From contig NZ_JACHGP010000002.1 of assembly GCF_014202335.1 (NCBI RefSeq), positions 248,001 through 312,000 on the forward strand: a DNA stretch of 64,000 nt, written 5' to 3'. Shown here piece after piece: positions 26,270 to 34,968 of this stretch. Below the pieces are notes generated by a model. The model searched no databases and had not been told where the DNA came from. It worked only from the letters and a program-made list of their open reading frames with translations. Each line of letters opens with the position of its first letter. Position 1 is the stretch's first letter. The DNA comes from Mycobacterium sp. AZCC_0083 (GTDB taxonomy: Bacteria > Actinomycetota > Actinomycetes > Mycobacteriales > Mycobacteriaceae). Both the position numbers and the translations under genes were made by a program.

Positions 26270-26677
26270 ATGAACCTGGATCTGTTGAGCCCCGCCGTCG
26301 AGATCGGGCTGGTGACCACGAACCTGGAGGCGATGGTCGAGTTCTACGAGGGCTTCCTCGGGCTCGAGCCGCAGGGTGAGATCGCGTTCGCCGATGGCTC
26401 GCAGCGGCGGTACGTACTTGGTGGCAGCGTGGTCAAACTCGTCACGTACGACACGCCGCCTGCTCAGCCTGCCGCTCCCGGCGGCGGCCGGGCGCAGGCC
26501 GGGCTGCGGTACTTCACGATCGGGATCAAGAACCTGCGGGACGCGGCCGCGAAGATCGAGGCCGCGGGTTACGAGATCGTCGAGCGGCCCACCGAGTTCG
26601 CTCCCGTTCCCGGAATGGGCTGGATGTTCATCGCCGATCCCGATGGCAACTCGATCGAGCTGTTCGGCACGTTGTGA
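26270..26677 (+). CDS. VOC (glyoxalase/bleomycin-resistance fold) protein
   Basis: 135 residues. Paired beta-alpha-beta-beta-beta modules open with VEIGLVTTNLEAMVEFYEGFLGL and end with MFIADPDGNSIELFG; the Glu of IELF is the usual metal ligand. The family binds metals and small molecules, and the activity cannot be specified. It is translationally coupled (TGATG) to the next gene, an EF-Tu domain-II-like protein. Confidence 0.85.
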   Translation: MNLDLLSPAVEIGLVTTNLEAMVEFYEGFLGLEPQGEIAFADGSQRRYVLGGSVVKLVTYDTPPAQPAAPGGGRAQAGLRYFTIGIKNLRDAAAKIEAAGYEIVERPTEFAPVPGMGWMFIADPDGNSIELFGTL

Positions 26678-26940
26678 TGTTCCGCATGACGATCGAGGAC
26701 GTGTTCACCATCCGCGGCCGGGGCACGGTCGTGACGGGTCGCGTGGAATCAGGGCAGCTACGGGTCGGTGACGAGGTGCGGGTGAACGACACCATGGCGG
26801 TCTCGGTCGACGGCATCGAGTCGTTTCGCAAGACGCTGACGGAGGCGGGCCCCGGCGACAACATCGGAGTGTTGTTCAAGTCCTTGAAGCGCGATCAGCT
26901 CAACCGTGGTGACGTGTTGACCGCGCCGTTCCTCGTTTGA
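26677..26940 (+). CDS. Stand-alone EF-Tu domain II-like beta-barrel protein
   Basis: 87 residues. MTIEDVFTIRGRGTVVTGRVESGQLRVGDEV and GDNIGVLFKSLKRDQLNRGDVLTAP are very close to domain II of EF-Tu (…VFTITGRGTVVTGRVE…), without the GTPase domain. Its ATG overlaps the VOC stop (TGATG). The family is known as small elongation-factor-Tu-like proteins in actinobacteria; the role is unknown, possibly RNA or nucleotide binding. Confidence 0.85.
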   Translation: MFRMTIEDVFTIRGRGTVVTGRVESGQLRVGDEVRVNDTMAVSVDGIESFRKTLTEAGPGDNIGVLFKSLKRDQLNRGDVLTAPFLV

Positions 26941-27016
26941 TCCCCGCGAGCGCGCGTGTCTGCGGGGCGACACGCCGTAAATTGCCAGCAGTTTGCGCGC
27001 GTTCGCGACCCGAACT

Positions 27017-27763
27017 CTAGGCAGACAGGACAACTGTCAGCTCGTTGCCGTGGCGTTCCACCCGCAGCCCGGCCCGGCGCGCGATGGCCGCCACCCCTGC
27101 GGCGTCGGTGGGTTCTGACCGCGAACTGACCAGCGCCCGCGCCAGCTTGCCCTTGTGGGCCTTGTTGAAGTGACTGACCACCGTCCGGTGTCCGTCGGGG
27201 TGCTCGGATACGACGTCGACGTCCACGGCGCCGGGCACCCGTCCCAGCGCGGCGTACGAACCGGAACGCAGATCGACGATCATCTCCTCGTCGGCCAACC
27301 CGGCCAGCACCGGTTCGAGCACCGGCCGCCAACGAGCGGCCAGCGTCGGCCGACCAGGCAGCTTGGAGGTCGCAGAGAACCGGTAGGCGGGCACTTCGTC
27401 GTCCGCGCGCAGCAACCCGAACAGAGCCGACCCGACGGCCAGCCGTGCGCGTGCGCGGGAAGCCGTTGCGCCACGCAGGGATTCGACGTCGAGCGCGTCG
27501 TACAGCACGCCGGTGTAGCGATGGATCGCGGGCATCGTCGGTGCGCTGCGAATCGCGGCGTTGCGGTCGATCTCGCCGTCCAGCGACGCAGAGATGCCGA
27601 GCGCCTTCCTACTGGCCGGGCGGTCGGCGGACAGCGCGACCAATTCGTCGACGAGCTCCGCGCGCAGCGGTCCGAGTTCGGGGGAACCCAGCGCATCGAG
27701 GCGCAGCGGCGATCCGTCGCCTCCGGCGCGCTTGGTCTCCGACGGTGGCAGAAGCACGATCAC
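27017..27763 (-). CDS. yaaA: YaaA/DUF328 peroxide-stress protein family
   Basis: 248 residues, the usual YaaA length. The signature N-terminus LLPPSETK is followed by TGVLYDALDV and the conserved C-terminal block VVSHFNKAHKGKLARAL. YaaA limits free iron and DNA damage during H2O2 stress in E. coli and has a DNA-binding fold. GTG at 27763 or 27757; no strong ribosome-binding site is seen. It is followed by the phosphodiesterase/methyltransferase pair on the same strand. Confidence 0.87.
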   Translation of the reverse strand: MIVLLPPSETKRAGGDGSPLRLDALGSPELGPLRAELVDELVALSADRPASRKALGISASLDGEIDRNAAIRSAPTMPAIHRYTGVLYDALDVESLRGATASRARARLAVGSALFGLLRADDEVPAYRFSATSKLPGRPTLAARWRPVLEPVLAGLADEEMIVDLRSGSYAALGRVPGAVDVDVVSEHPDGHRTVVSHFNKAHKGKLARALVSSRSEPTDAAGVAAIARRAGLRVERHGNELTVVLSA

Positions 27764-27789
27764 GGACGTGAGGCTAATCGAGCGCTGTC

Positions 27790-28938
27790 TCAGCCGTACG
27801 CGAGCAGCAGCGGCACGCGCTGTTCGGCGGTGGTGAGCGACCCGTGGTGCCCGATGAGTGACGACTCCAGCGGCTCCACCGTCCTGCGCACCATCGAGGC
27901 CGACCCGCGGGCGGCGGCGACCACGTCGCCGATGCGGGGCCGAACGTCGTCGCTGACCCGCGGACCGAACCATCCGGCCGCGATCGCCTCGTCGCGGGAC
28001 ACCACCCAGGCCCGGTCTGCCAGCGTCGCGCGCCACGCGGCGAGCACGTCGTGGTCGGCCCCGTCCTCGACGTAGACGTGGCGTGCCCGGGCCTCCCCGC
28101 CGATCGCCTGCACGCCTTCCAGCAGCAGCGGGTCGGCGTCGATGTCGACCGCGTCCGACGGTCCCGTCGTCACCATGCCGTGGTCGGCCACCACCGCGAG
28201 CAGGCCGCCGGGTGGCAGCCCCTCGACCACCGACTGGACCAGCCGGTCGACCTGCCGCAACTGCATGCGCCATGCCTCCGAACCCGGACCGTACAGGTGT
28301 CCGACCAGGTCGAGGTCCGCGTGGTAGCCGTAGCAGAACCCGCCGTCGGCGACGGCCGTGCGCACACACGCGGCCAGATCACCGATCGCGTGCACCCCGA
28401 CGTAACGACCGCCGCGCAGCACGGCGCGGGTCAGCCCGGAGTCGGTGAACTTCGCGCCGGAGACCACGCTCACCGCGACCCCCGACGACGCAGCCCGCTC
28501 GAACGTCGTGGGCATGGGCTGCACCCGTTCGGGCTCGACGGTGTCGCGAAGGTCGTCGCCCCATGGGTGCGGGCGCCAGCTCAGGGCGTTGATGACTCCG
28601 GGACCGGGAAGTCGGAATGTGTACCCGACCATGCCGTGCTCGCCGGATCGGTGGCCGGTGCCGACGGCGGCCAGTCCCGCTGCGGTGGTGGACGGGAACC
28701 CGACGCTCAACGTCTGACCGCGCAGCCCGGCCAGCACGGGCGCGTCCTCGGTGTGCGCGTCGAGTAATTCCGCACCCAAGCCGTCGATCAAGAGAACACA
28801 GGCGCCGGCGATGTTGGCGGGCAGGCTGATTCGGCTCTCGAATCCTGCCGCCCCCATCGCGGTGAGCACCGCGGGCACCACGTCGCTGAGGTGGGGAAGT
28901 GTCGGATCGGGCGTCGGGAGGGTCGTCGGGAGGGTCAT
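27790..28938 (-). CDS. Alkaline phosphatase-superfamily phosphodiesterase/nucleotide pyrophosphatase
   Basis: 382 residues. Metal and nucleophile sites of the NPP branch are visible: LLIDGLGAEL (Asp), GFPSTTAAGLAAVGTG (Thr nucleophile), YGYHADLDLVGHLYGP and VVADHGMVT. No signal peptide is present, so it appears cytoplasmic, unlike many relatives. Its ATG overlaps the methyltransferase stop (ATGA), so the two are coupled. Confidence 0.85.
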   Translation of the reverse strand: MTLPTTLPTPDPTLPHLSDVVPAVLTAMGAAGFESRISLPANIAGACVLLIDGLGAELLDAHTEDAPVLAGLRGQTLSVGFPSTTAAGLAAVGTGHRSGEHGMVGYTFRLPGPGVINALSWRPHPWGDDLRDTVEPERVQPMPTTFERAASSGVAVSVVSGAKFTDSGLTRAVLRGGRYVGVHAIGDLAACVRTAVADGGFCYGYHADLDLVGHLYGPGSEAWRMQLRQVDRLVQSVVEGLPPGGLLAVVADHGMVTTGPSDAVDIDADPLLLEGVQAIGGEARARHVYVEDGADHDVLAAWRATLADRAWVVSRDEAIAAGWFGPRVSDDVRPRIGDVVAAARGSASMVRRTVEPLESSLIGHHGSLTTAEQRVPLLLAYG

Positions 28939-29528
28939 GGTCCCGGCGTCCGATGGACCGAAACGGCGTAGTCGCCTCCGGTGAACGGATCGCGGCTCCA
29001 CGTGGCCCAGCGGGCCACGGGCTGCAGGCCGGCTCGCTCGGCGAGCTCATCATAGTGGCTGAGCGACAAGCGATTCGGGCGGATCGAGAACCCGGACACC
29101 AGGAGTCCGCCCGGTGCCACCCGCTCGCCGACGGCACCCATCACGTCACCCTCGGTTCCCGGTCGAACGAAGATCAGCACATTGCCTGCCAGCAAGGCCA
29201 CGTCGAACTCCGCGTCGACGGTCTTCGCGAGGTCGGTGAGATCGGCTTCCACCCAAGTGAGTTCGGGCCGCTTCGTGCGGGCCGCCGACAACATGTCGGG
29301 GTCGACGTCCACGCCGACGACGGAGAATCCGCGCTGCGCCAACTCGATCGTCACCCGGCCGGTGCCACATCCGGCGTCGAGGACGCGCGTGCCACCCGAT
29401 TCCCGGAGCAGGGTTTCGACGAGGTCCGCCTCGCCGTGCACGTTCTGCCCGGTGGCTGCGAGTGAGCGCCAGCGCGCGTCGTAGTCGTCACCGCGCGGTG
29501 CGTCGGCGTCCTGCCAGCGTGTCGTCAT
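28935..29528 (-). CDS. Class I SAM-dependent methyltransferase
   Basis: 197 residues. The SAM-binding motif VLDAGCGTGRVTIEL is followed by VGVDVDPDMLSAAR and VEADLTDL; the rest is a compact Methyltransf_25-type domain. It lies upstream of, and 4-bp coupled to, the phosphodiesterase gene. Substrate unknown. Confidence 0.88.
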   Translation of the reverse strand: MTTRWQDADAPRGDDYDARWRSLAATGQNVHGEADLVETLLRESGGTRVLDAGCGTGRVTIELAQRGFSVVGVDVDPDMLSAARTKRPELTWVEADLTDLAKTVDAEFDVALLAGNVLIFVRPGTEGDVMGAVGERVAPGGLLVSGFSIRPNRLSLSHYDELAERAGLQPVARWATWSRDPFTGGDYAVSVHRTPGP

Positions 29529-29628
29529 CGCCGCCGATTCTCCCACCCGGCCACCCCCGCGACCAACGCGTTTTCGGCGCGTTTGCGGTCGCTCGGCGTC
29601 TGCAACCGCGCCGCAGTCGCTGGGAAGG

Positions 29629-30078
29629 TTAGCCCGCGACGATGGAATCGCCCTGCACGGAAACGGCTTTCGCTTGCAGCGGCTCCTTTGCCGGGCCCTG
29701 GACGACGGCGCCTTCGAGGCTGAACTTGCTGCCGTGGCACGGGCAGTCGATGGTGCCGTTCTCGATCTTCGACACGTCGCACCCCTTGTGCGGACACACG
29801 GTGGAGAATCCCTTGAACACCCCGGCGGTCGGCTGCGTCACCACGGTGCCGTCCACGATCACACCTGAGCCGACCGGGACGTCGGCGGTCTTCGTCAACA
29901 CCGCAGCGGGTGTCGGCGCTCCCGGCGCTCCCGACGTTTCGGCCGGCGCCGAGGTGGCGGCCGTGGCCTCCGGTTTCTTGCCGTAGGTGCTGCAGGCGGC
30001 GAGTGCGGTCGCGGCAAGGCCGAGACCCGCTCCGGCGATGACGTTTCGGCGGGGCTGTTTGATCTCGTCGAGATTCAT
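29629..30078 (-). CDS. Rieske [2Fe-2S] lipoprotein
   Basis: 149 residues. The N-terminus has a twin arginine (QPRRNVIAGAG) and a lipobox LAAC, suggesting Tat export and lipid anchoring. A Pro/Ala-rich linker follows, then a Rieske domain with CPHKGCDV and CPCHGSKF supplying two Cys and two His. It acts as an electron-transfer protein outside the membrane. The next genes upstream encode a membrane protein and a TM-anchored protein, which may form one redox module. Confidence 0.88.
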   Translation of the reverse strand: MNLDEIKQPRRNVIAGAGLGLAATALAACSTYGKKPEATAATSAPAETSGAPGAPTPAAVLTKTADVPVGSGVIVDGTVVTQPTAGVFKGFSTVCPHKGCDVSKIENGTIDCPCHGSKFSLEGAVVQGPAKEPLQAKAVSVQGDSIVAG

Positions 30079-30157
30079 GGCTGCTCTTTCTTGGGGCTGG
30101 GCCGTACCAGGGCTGGGGCTGTAGTGCGATTGTGGACCACCTACCTGATGATCGGCT

Positions 30158-30715
30158 CTAAAAATGGACTCCACTGGTCTCGAAGAACCACAACGCCGAC
30201 GTCAGCCAAATGAACACCACGCCGAAGAAGGTCATGCCGCCCACGATCGGAATCACCCACGGGGCGATCCCCTTCCGGGTGAGCAGCAGCATCTTCGTCA
30301 CGAACACGCCGTAGAAGAAGCACCCGAACAGCGAGTGGAAGAGCACCCTCGTGTCCGTGGACTCGAAGCCGAGCGCATACAGGCAATGCACCGCCACGGG
30401 GACGCTGGCCAGAACGGCCAACCGACCGGACCAGACGTGTGCGGTGCTAACCCACGACGGCACGCGGCCGCGGCGGAGAAGTCCGTACATCGCGAAGGCC
30501 GACCCGAACTGAAACAGCGCCAGGGTGACCGCCACCGTCGCCAACCACGTCTTGACAGCCAGACCGCTGGAGAATCCCGCCACGTTGATCGCGAAGTACT
30601 GCGGGTCGTGCACCTTGCCGAACACCCCGAGGCCGACGGCGACCGCCGCGCCGATCAGGACGGCGGTCAGCGCGGCGAGGCCGCCGGTCGAGTTGGTGCG
30701 TGTGTCACTTGACAT
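30158..30715 (-). CDS. DUF6529-like polytopic membrane protein (cytochrome b561-like layout)
   Basis: 185 residues with five hydrophobic segments. Histidines occur in or near helices (STAHVWSG, VAVHCLYAL, VLFHSLFG), a pattern seen in heme-b membrane proteins. Proteins of this kind are commonly adjacent to Rieske lipoproteins in actinobacteria. ATG at 30715 has GGAAG eight bases upstream. It overlaps the preceding gene's 3' end. Heme binding is inference. Confidence 0.65.
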   Translation of the reverse strand: MSSDTRTNSTGGLAALTAVLIGAAVAVGLGVFGKVHDPQYFAINVAGFSSGLAVKTWLATVAVTLALFQFGSAFAMYGLLRRGRVPSWVSTAHVWSGRLAVLASVPVAVHCLYALGFESTDTRVLFHSLFGCFFYGVFVTKMLLLTRKGIAPWVIPIVGGMTFFGVVFIWLTSALWFFETSGVHF

Positions 30716-31361
30716 CTTCGCCATCTTCCACCCGCGTCGCGGTTATCGTCCGACCATCCAGAACGGCGGTGCCGTCGGTGGACAGGACGGGTGCCGGCGC
30801 CGTCGAGCCGTCGGCCCGGCGCTGGACTCCGGTGACCCCGCCGTTGGCATCCACGATCCAGCTGCTCCGCGGGCCGTCGAATTCGTAGACGTAGAGACCG
30901 GCCGGCGGCGCCACCTGCGCGGTGGTGAAGTCCCAGTTCTTCTCATCGATCGACAGGTTCCCGACGACCGTGTTGCCCTGGGGACGGCCTGCGAGGCGGC
31001 TCTTCTTGTCCTTGCTCGCCAGCGAGAGGACCCCGTTGGTCGCGCTGCCCCGCAGCCATACCTCGAATGTGTTGCCGTCGCAGGCGTAGGCGACGGCCTT
31101 CGGACCGTTGACCGTGATCTCCAGGGTGATCACGCCTGACGCCGTCGGGATCTTGCCGACATAGTTGGCCTTCGCCGGGAAGGCCACCGGCGGCGGCGCG
31201 GGCGGCGGCGGCGCGGGCGCGGCCGTCGTGGTCGACTGCGCGACGGACTTGGCCGGTGGTTCTGCGGTCTCTTGGGAGACGTTCATCCACCACAGTCCGC
31301 CGCCCAGTGCCGCGACTGCGGCAAGGGTCACCAGCGGACCGCGAATTCTGTTCTTTGCCAT
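30705..31361 (-). CDS. Membrane-anchored extracytoplasmic protein of unknown function
   Basis: 218 residues. A short basic start (MAKNRIRG), one membrane helix (VTLAAVAALGGGLWWM) and an Ala/Pro-rich linker lead to an extracytoplasmic beta-rich domain (YVGKIPTASGVITLEITVNG; WLRGSATNGVLSLASKD). It is co-transcribed with the membrane protein and the Rieske lipoprotein. I know no named function. It diverges from the Ser/Thr kinase gene. Confidence 0.7.
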   Translation of the reverse strand: MAKNRIRGPLVTLAAVAALGGGLWWMNVSQETAEPPAKSVAQSTTTAAPAPPPPAPPPVAFPAKANYVGKIPTASGVITLEITVNGPKAVAYACDGNTFEVWLRGSATNGVLSLASKDKKSRLAGRPQGNTVVGNLSIDEKNWDFTTAQVAPPAGLYVYEFDGPRSSWIVDANGGVTGVQRRADGSTAPAPVLSTDGTAVLDGRTITATRVEDGEDVK

Positions 31362-31473
31362 GAGACGAGCATGGTCGCCAGGACGTCGCTTTACATGGAG
31401 AAAGCGTGGAGGTTGCATGGAGATCCATCGCCTTGTCCAGCGACGTTTGCCGACATCGCAGCGGGGCTACCGT

Positions 31474-32637
31474 ATGGCTATGAATGGCCGCGAACTGCTT
31501 GCCGGCCGCTACGAGCTTCGTGGCATCCTCGGTCGGGGTGGGATGGCGGAGGTCTGCGACGGCTGGGACACCCGGCTGAATCGTGCGGTCGCGATCAAGC
31601 TGCTCTACTCGGCACTCAACGCTCAGCCCGACGTACGGCGGCGCTTCGAGCACGAGGCCCGCTCAGCGGCCGCTCTCAGCCATCCCAACATCGTCGCGGT
31701 CCACGATTACGGCGAGCATGACGGACGGCCCTTCATCGTGATGGAGCGCCTTCCCGGCCACACCCTCGCCGATCAAATGGCGAGGGGCCCGCTAGACGCC
31801 GCGCGGGTGCGTGCGGTGCTCCACGACGTGTTGAGCGCACTCACAGCGGCCCACGCGGCCGGAGTGCTGCACCGCGATCTCAAACCCGCAAACATCCTGG
31901 CCTCGGCGACCGGCGACACGATGAAGGTCGCCGATTTCGGCATCGCGAAGACCGCGGGGACCGCGCAGACCGCTACCGGTCAGATCGTCGGCACGATGGC
32001 CTACTTGAGCCCGGAACGGGTGGCGGGCGCAGCAGGGTCGGTCAACGACGATCTGTATGCCGTCGGCGTGATGGGCTACGAGGCTCTCACCGGGCACCGG
32101 GCGTTTCCACAAGACAACCCTGCAGCCCTGGCCCGCGCAATCATGGATACCCCGCCGCCACCGTTGGCCGCGACGCGACCGGACGTCGAGGCGTCCCTTG
32201 CGACCGCGGTGGACGGGGCGATGGCACGTGACCCCCGGCAGCGGTTCCGCGACGCCATGCATATGCGCGCGGCCCTGACCGGTGAATTCCGGCCGGCGAC
32301 CAAGGTGCTCGCCGATCCGCTCGGACCGTCGGCCATCAACCTTGCACCGTCGGCCTCCTACTTCGTGCCCATCTCACCACGCCATCGGTTCTCCCGGCGG
32401 ACTCGAACGATGCTGGTGGCCGCCGCGGCATTGATCGTTCTCACCATCACCGCACTCGCGGTGGCACTGGATTCGTCATCGCAGCGGGCGCCCCAACCGG
32501 TCAGCACCAGCACTACCACCACGCCTACTCCCACATCCAGTGCTGCCCCTTCGACGACGGCCACGTCGATTGACGAGCAGCCCCCGCAGAAACCGGAGAA
32601 GCGGGGCAACGGCAAGAAGAAAAAGGGCGACGACTAG
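31474..32637 (+). CDS. PknB-type Ser/Thr protein kinase, single-pass membrane
   Basis: 387 residues. An active kinase domain: glycine loop GRGGMAEV (20-27), Lys42, HRDLKPANIL (Asp135), DFG (Asp154) and YLSPERV. A membrane helix near 311-331 is followed by a short outside tail rich in Thr/Ser/Pro ending in a Lys-rich stretch. There are no PASTA repeats, so it is a PknK/PknF-like short-tail kinase rather than PknB itself. Start at 31474 or 31480. It diverges from the Rieske-linked cluster. Confidence 0.9.
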   Translation: MAMNGRELLAGRYELRGILGRGGMAEVCDGWDTRLNRAVAIKLLYSALNAQPDVRRRFEHEARSAAALSHPNIVAVHDYGEHDGRPFIVMERLPGHTLADQMARGPLDAARVRAVLHDVLSALTAAHAAGVLHRDLKPANILASATGDTMKVADFGIAKTAGTAQTATGQIVGTMAYLSPERVAGAAGSVNDDLYAVGVMGYEALTGHRAFPQDNPAALARAIMDTPPPPLAATRPDVEASLATAVDGAMARDPRQRFRDAMHMRAALTGEFRPATKVLADPLGPSAINLAPSASYFVPISPRHRFSRRTRTMLVAAAALIVLTITALAVALDSSSQRAPQPVSTSTTTTPTPTSSAAPSTTATSIDEQPPQKPEKRGNGKKKKGDD

Positions 32638-32831
32638 GTACCGCGTCGTCGCACGTCGAAAACCCGATCCTCGGATCCGACAGGAACCACACAGCGTTGC
32701 GAACGCGCGGTCGGCGCGATCAGCTTGCTACCCTGCGATGGCTGCCGGATGTCGGACCGCTGAGCGGAACGCCCGGTCGGCGAACGCAGTGGCGCGAACG
32801 AAACCGCAAGAGTCCATACGAAGAGAGTGTT

Positions 32832-34040
32832 GTGCGCAGCGGAGAGATCAGGGCCCTGACAGGCCTGCGCATCGTCGCTGCGCTGTGGGTCGTGCTGTTC
32901 CACTTCCGTCCGCTTCTGTGGGAGGCGGCCCCCGATTTCGCCTCGGCCCTCGCCCCAATCCTCGACTGCGGAGCCCAGGGCGTAGATCTGTTCTTCATTC
33001 TCAGTGGCTTCGTCCTGACCTGGAACTACATCGACAAGATGGGCAAGTCGTGGTCCACGCGCGCGACCCTGCGCTTCCTGTGGCTGCGGCTTGCCCGGGT
33101 GTGGCCGGTGTACTTGGTCACCCTGCATCTCGCCGCGCTCTGGATCATCTTCACGCTGAACGTCGGCCACATCCCGTCCGAGAACGTCGGCACGCTGAAC
33201 GCGACCAGCTACATTCGCCAGCTCGTCCTCGTCCAGCTGTGGTTCCAGCCCTTCTTCGACGGGTCCAGCTGGGATGGTCCTGCCTGGTCGATCAGCGCGG
33301 AGTGGCTGGCCTACCTGATGTTCGGCGTGCTGATTCTGGTGATCTTCCGCGTCGCACGGGCGACGCGGGCCAGGAGCCTGTTGTGGCTGGCCTTCGCCGC
33401 GTCGTTGCCCCCGGTGGTGTTGTTGCTGGCCTCGGGTGCGCTCTACACACCGTGGAGTTGGCTTCCCCGCATCGTGATGCAGTTCATCGCGGGCGCGCTG
33501 GCCTGTGCCGCGGTACGCAAATTGCGCCCGAGCGATCGAACCCGCGCAGGCGCCGGCTACCTGTCGGTGCTTCTGATCGGCGCCATCGTCGGTGCCCTCT
33601 ACCTGCTGTCTGCCCATCCGCTGCCCACGGTGCGTGACGGCAGCGGGCTCGTCGACGTTCTGTTCCTGCCCCTGGTGGTCTGCACGGCCATCGGCGCGGG
33701 CACCCTTCCTGCCTTGCTGTCCACCCGGGTCGCGGTGTATCTGGGGCAGATCTCGTTCAGCCTGTACATGGTGCACGAGTTGGTGCACACCACCTGGATC
33801 TGGGCGGCGCAACAGTTCGAGCTAGCGCTGACCGGCACCGCTGGCAAGTTCACGGTCGCGGGCCTCATTGCGCTCGCGATGCTCGGTGCGGCAGTGCTGT
33901 ACCACGTGGTCGAGGAGCCGGCCCGACGGTGGATGCGCAGAATGGTCGACGTCAGGGAAGCCTCGCTCGAATCCCGAGCCAACCTGGAGCACGACACTGG
34001 CAACGTGCAGGCGATCGACGTATCGTCGCGCGCGAGCTGA
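32832..34040 (+). CDS. Acyltransferase-3 family membrane O-acyltransferase
   Basis: 402 residues, about ten helices. The family signature IRALTGLRIVAALWVVLFHF (with the catalytic His) opens the protein, and VDLFFILSGFVLTW follows. AT3 enzymes move acyl groups across the membrane onto surface sugars. An SGNH hydrolase-like secreted protein lies downstream (34999), the usual partner domain of AT3. GTG start at 32832 with AAGAGAG just upstream. Its 3' end is duplicated imperfectly at 34815-34968. Confidence 0.9.
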   Translation: MRSGEIRALTGLRIVAALWVVLFHFRPLLWEAAPDFASALAPILDCGAQGVDLFFILSGFVLTWNYIDKMGKSWSTRATLRFLWLRLARVWPVYLVTLHLAALWIIFTLNVGHIPSENVGTLNATSYIRQLVLVQLWFQPFFDGSSWDGPAWSISAEWLAYLMFGVLILVIFRVARATRARSLLWLAFAASLPPVVLLLASGALYTPWSWLPRIVMQFIAGALACAAVRKLRPSDRTRAGAGYLSVLLIGAIVGALYLLSAHPLPTVRDGSGLVDVLFLPLVVCTAIGAGTLPALLSTRVAVYLGQISFSLYMVHELVHTTWIWAAQQFELALTGTAGKFTVAGLIALAMLGAAVLYHVVEEPARRWMRRMVDVREASLESRANLEHDTGNVQAIDVSSRAS

Positions 34041-34130
34041 TTGGGCAATTCCTGAATGGTGTTGGGCCGCACCCGTGTGCGGCGAGTCATCACCGCGTCG
34101 CGGCCACGTTCGGCCGCCCGAATAATTAGC
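33980..34130 (+). repeat. Long imperfect direct repeat, copy 1 (3' end of the acyltransferase gene)
   Basis: About 150 bp covering the last 20 codons of the acyltransferase and its downstream flank, repeated in the same direction at 34815-34968. By eye I estimate more than 80% identity. Copy 1 keeps the frame and stop codon. The repeats bracket a segment carrying a RidA-family gene. Confidence 0.85.
34067..34082. terminator. Hairpin CCGCAC-CCGT-GTGCGG after the acyltransferase
   Basis: A 6-bp perfect stem with a 4-nt loop, 26 bp after the acyltransferase stop. In the second repeat copy (34905-34920) the stem is identical while the loop changes to CTGT, which hints that the stem matters. No T-tract follows. 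Confidence 0.4.
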
Positions 34131-34165
34131 TTTTGGAATTCAATCACTGGCAGGACACTAAATCG

Positions 34166-34561
34166 ATGACGCTCGAATGCATCAATCCCAAGGATCTGCC
34201 GACTCCAGAAATCTATACCCAGGTCGTCGTCGCGACGGGAAGCAAGTTGGTATTCGTCTCGGGCCAGCAGCCCGAAGACATTCACGGCAAGCTCGTTGGC
34301 CATGGTGATTTTGCGGCTCAGGCGCGGCTGGAGTTTGGCAATCTCGGCCGCGCGCTCGCTGCTGCCGGTGCCCGGCCTGAGCAAGTCTGCAAGATCACGA
34401 TCTACGTCGTAGATTACAACCGCGACGAACACGTGCCGATCATCGAAGAGGCCCAGACAGCGCTGTTCGGAGACCACAAGCCAGCAAACGTAGTCGTCGG
34501 GATAGCGACGATGTCCCCGGGCTATCTGATCGAGGTTGACGCGATCGCAACCATTGATTGA
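34166..34561 (+). CDS. RidA/YjgF-family protein lacking the catalytic arginine
   Basis: 131 residues. The fold is clear: PEIYTQVVVATGSKLVFVSGQ, QARLEFGNLGRALAAAG, KITIYVVDYN and GYLIEVDAIATI. In imine deaminases an Arg stands in the segment that here reads VVVGIATMSPG, so deaminase activity is doubtful. Base composition is visibly lower in GC than the neighbours, and the gene sits between two long direct repeats. It looks like a recent insertion between the acyltransferase and SGNH genes. ATG at 34166 chosen; no good ribosome-binding site. Confidence 0.8.
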   Translation: MTLECINPKDLPTPEIYTQVVVATGSKLVFVSGQQPEDIHGKLVGHGDFAAQARLEFGNLGRALAAAGARPEQVCKITIYVVDYNRDEHVPIIEEAQTALFGDHKPANVVVGIATMSPGYLIEVDAIATID

Positions 34562-34597
34562 GCAAACCACCACGAGCTACCCGAGGATGCGATAGAT

Positions 34598-34644
34598 GAC
34601 TCGCTTACCGAAAAGGCCGCAGCGAATAATGATGTAAGCGAGTC
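34598..34644. repeat. 11-bp perfect inverted repeat with 25-nt loop
   Basis: GACTCGCTTAC (34598-34608) and GTAAGCGAGTC (34634-34644) are exact reverse complements. It lies 37 bp after the RidA stop and could be a terminator stem or an element end. There is no matching copy on the other side of the RidA gene. Confidence 0.6.
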
Positions 34645-34814
34645 GACAAGGCACACCAGGACGCGGTTCAGATCGTGGGGATTTGATGCAAGAGCAGGTT
34701 CCAATTCCTGTGGGACATTACGCACCCGCTTTGGAATTCGTCCAGCATGCGCCAGGACAGGCCCGCCGCGTAAAACCATGGCGCAGCGCGTCGACGGTCG
34801 TCCGTAGCCCGGAG

Positions 34815-34968
34815 CAACCTGGAGCACGACACAGGCAACGCACAGGCGATCGACGTATCGTCGCGCGAGCTAATTGGGCGAGCCACTTCGTGAATGGTGT
34901 TGGGCCGCACCTGTGTGCGGCGAGTCACCACCGCGTCGCGGTCACGTTCGGCCATCCGGATAATAAGC
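34815..34968 (+). repeat. Long imperfect direct repeat, copy 2 (degenerate)
   Basis: It matches 33980-34130. A 2-bp loss in the CGCGCG run and several substitutions destroy the acyltransferase reading frame and stop codon here. It ends 30 bp before the SGNH hydrolase start, so this may be the original junction between acyltransferase and hydrolase genes. Confidence 0.8.
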
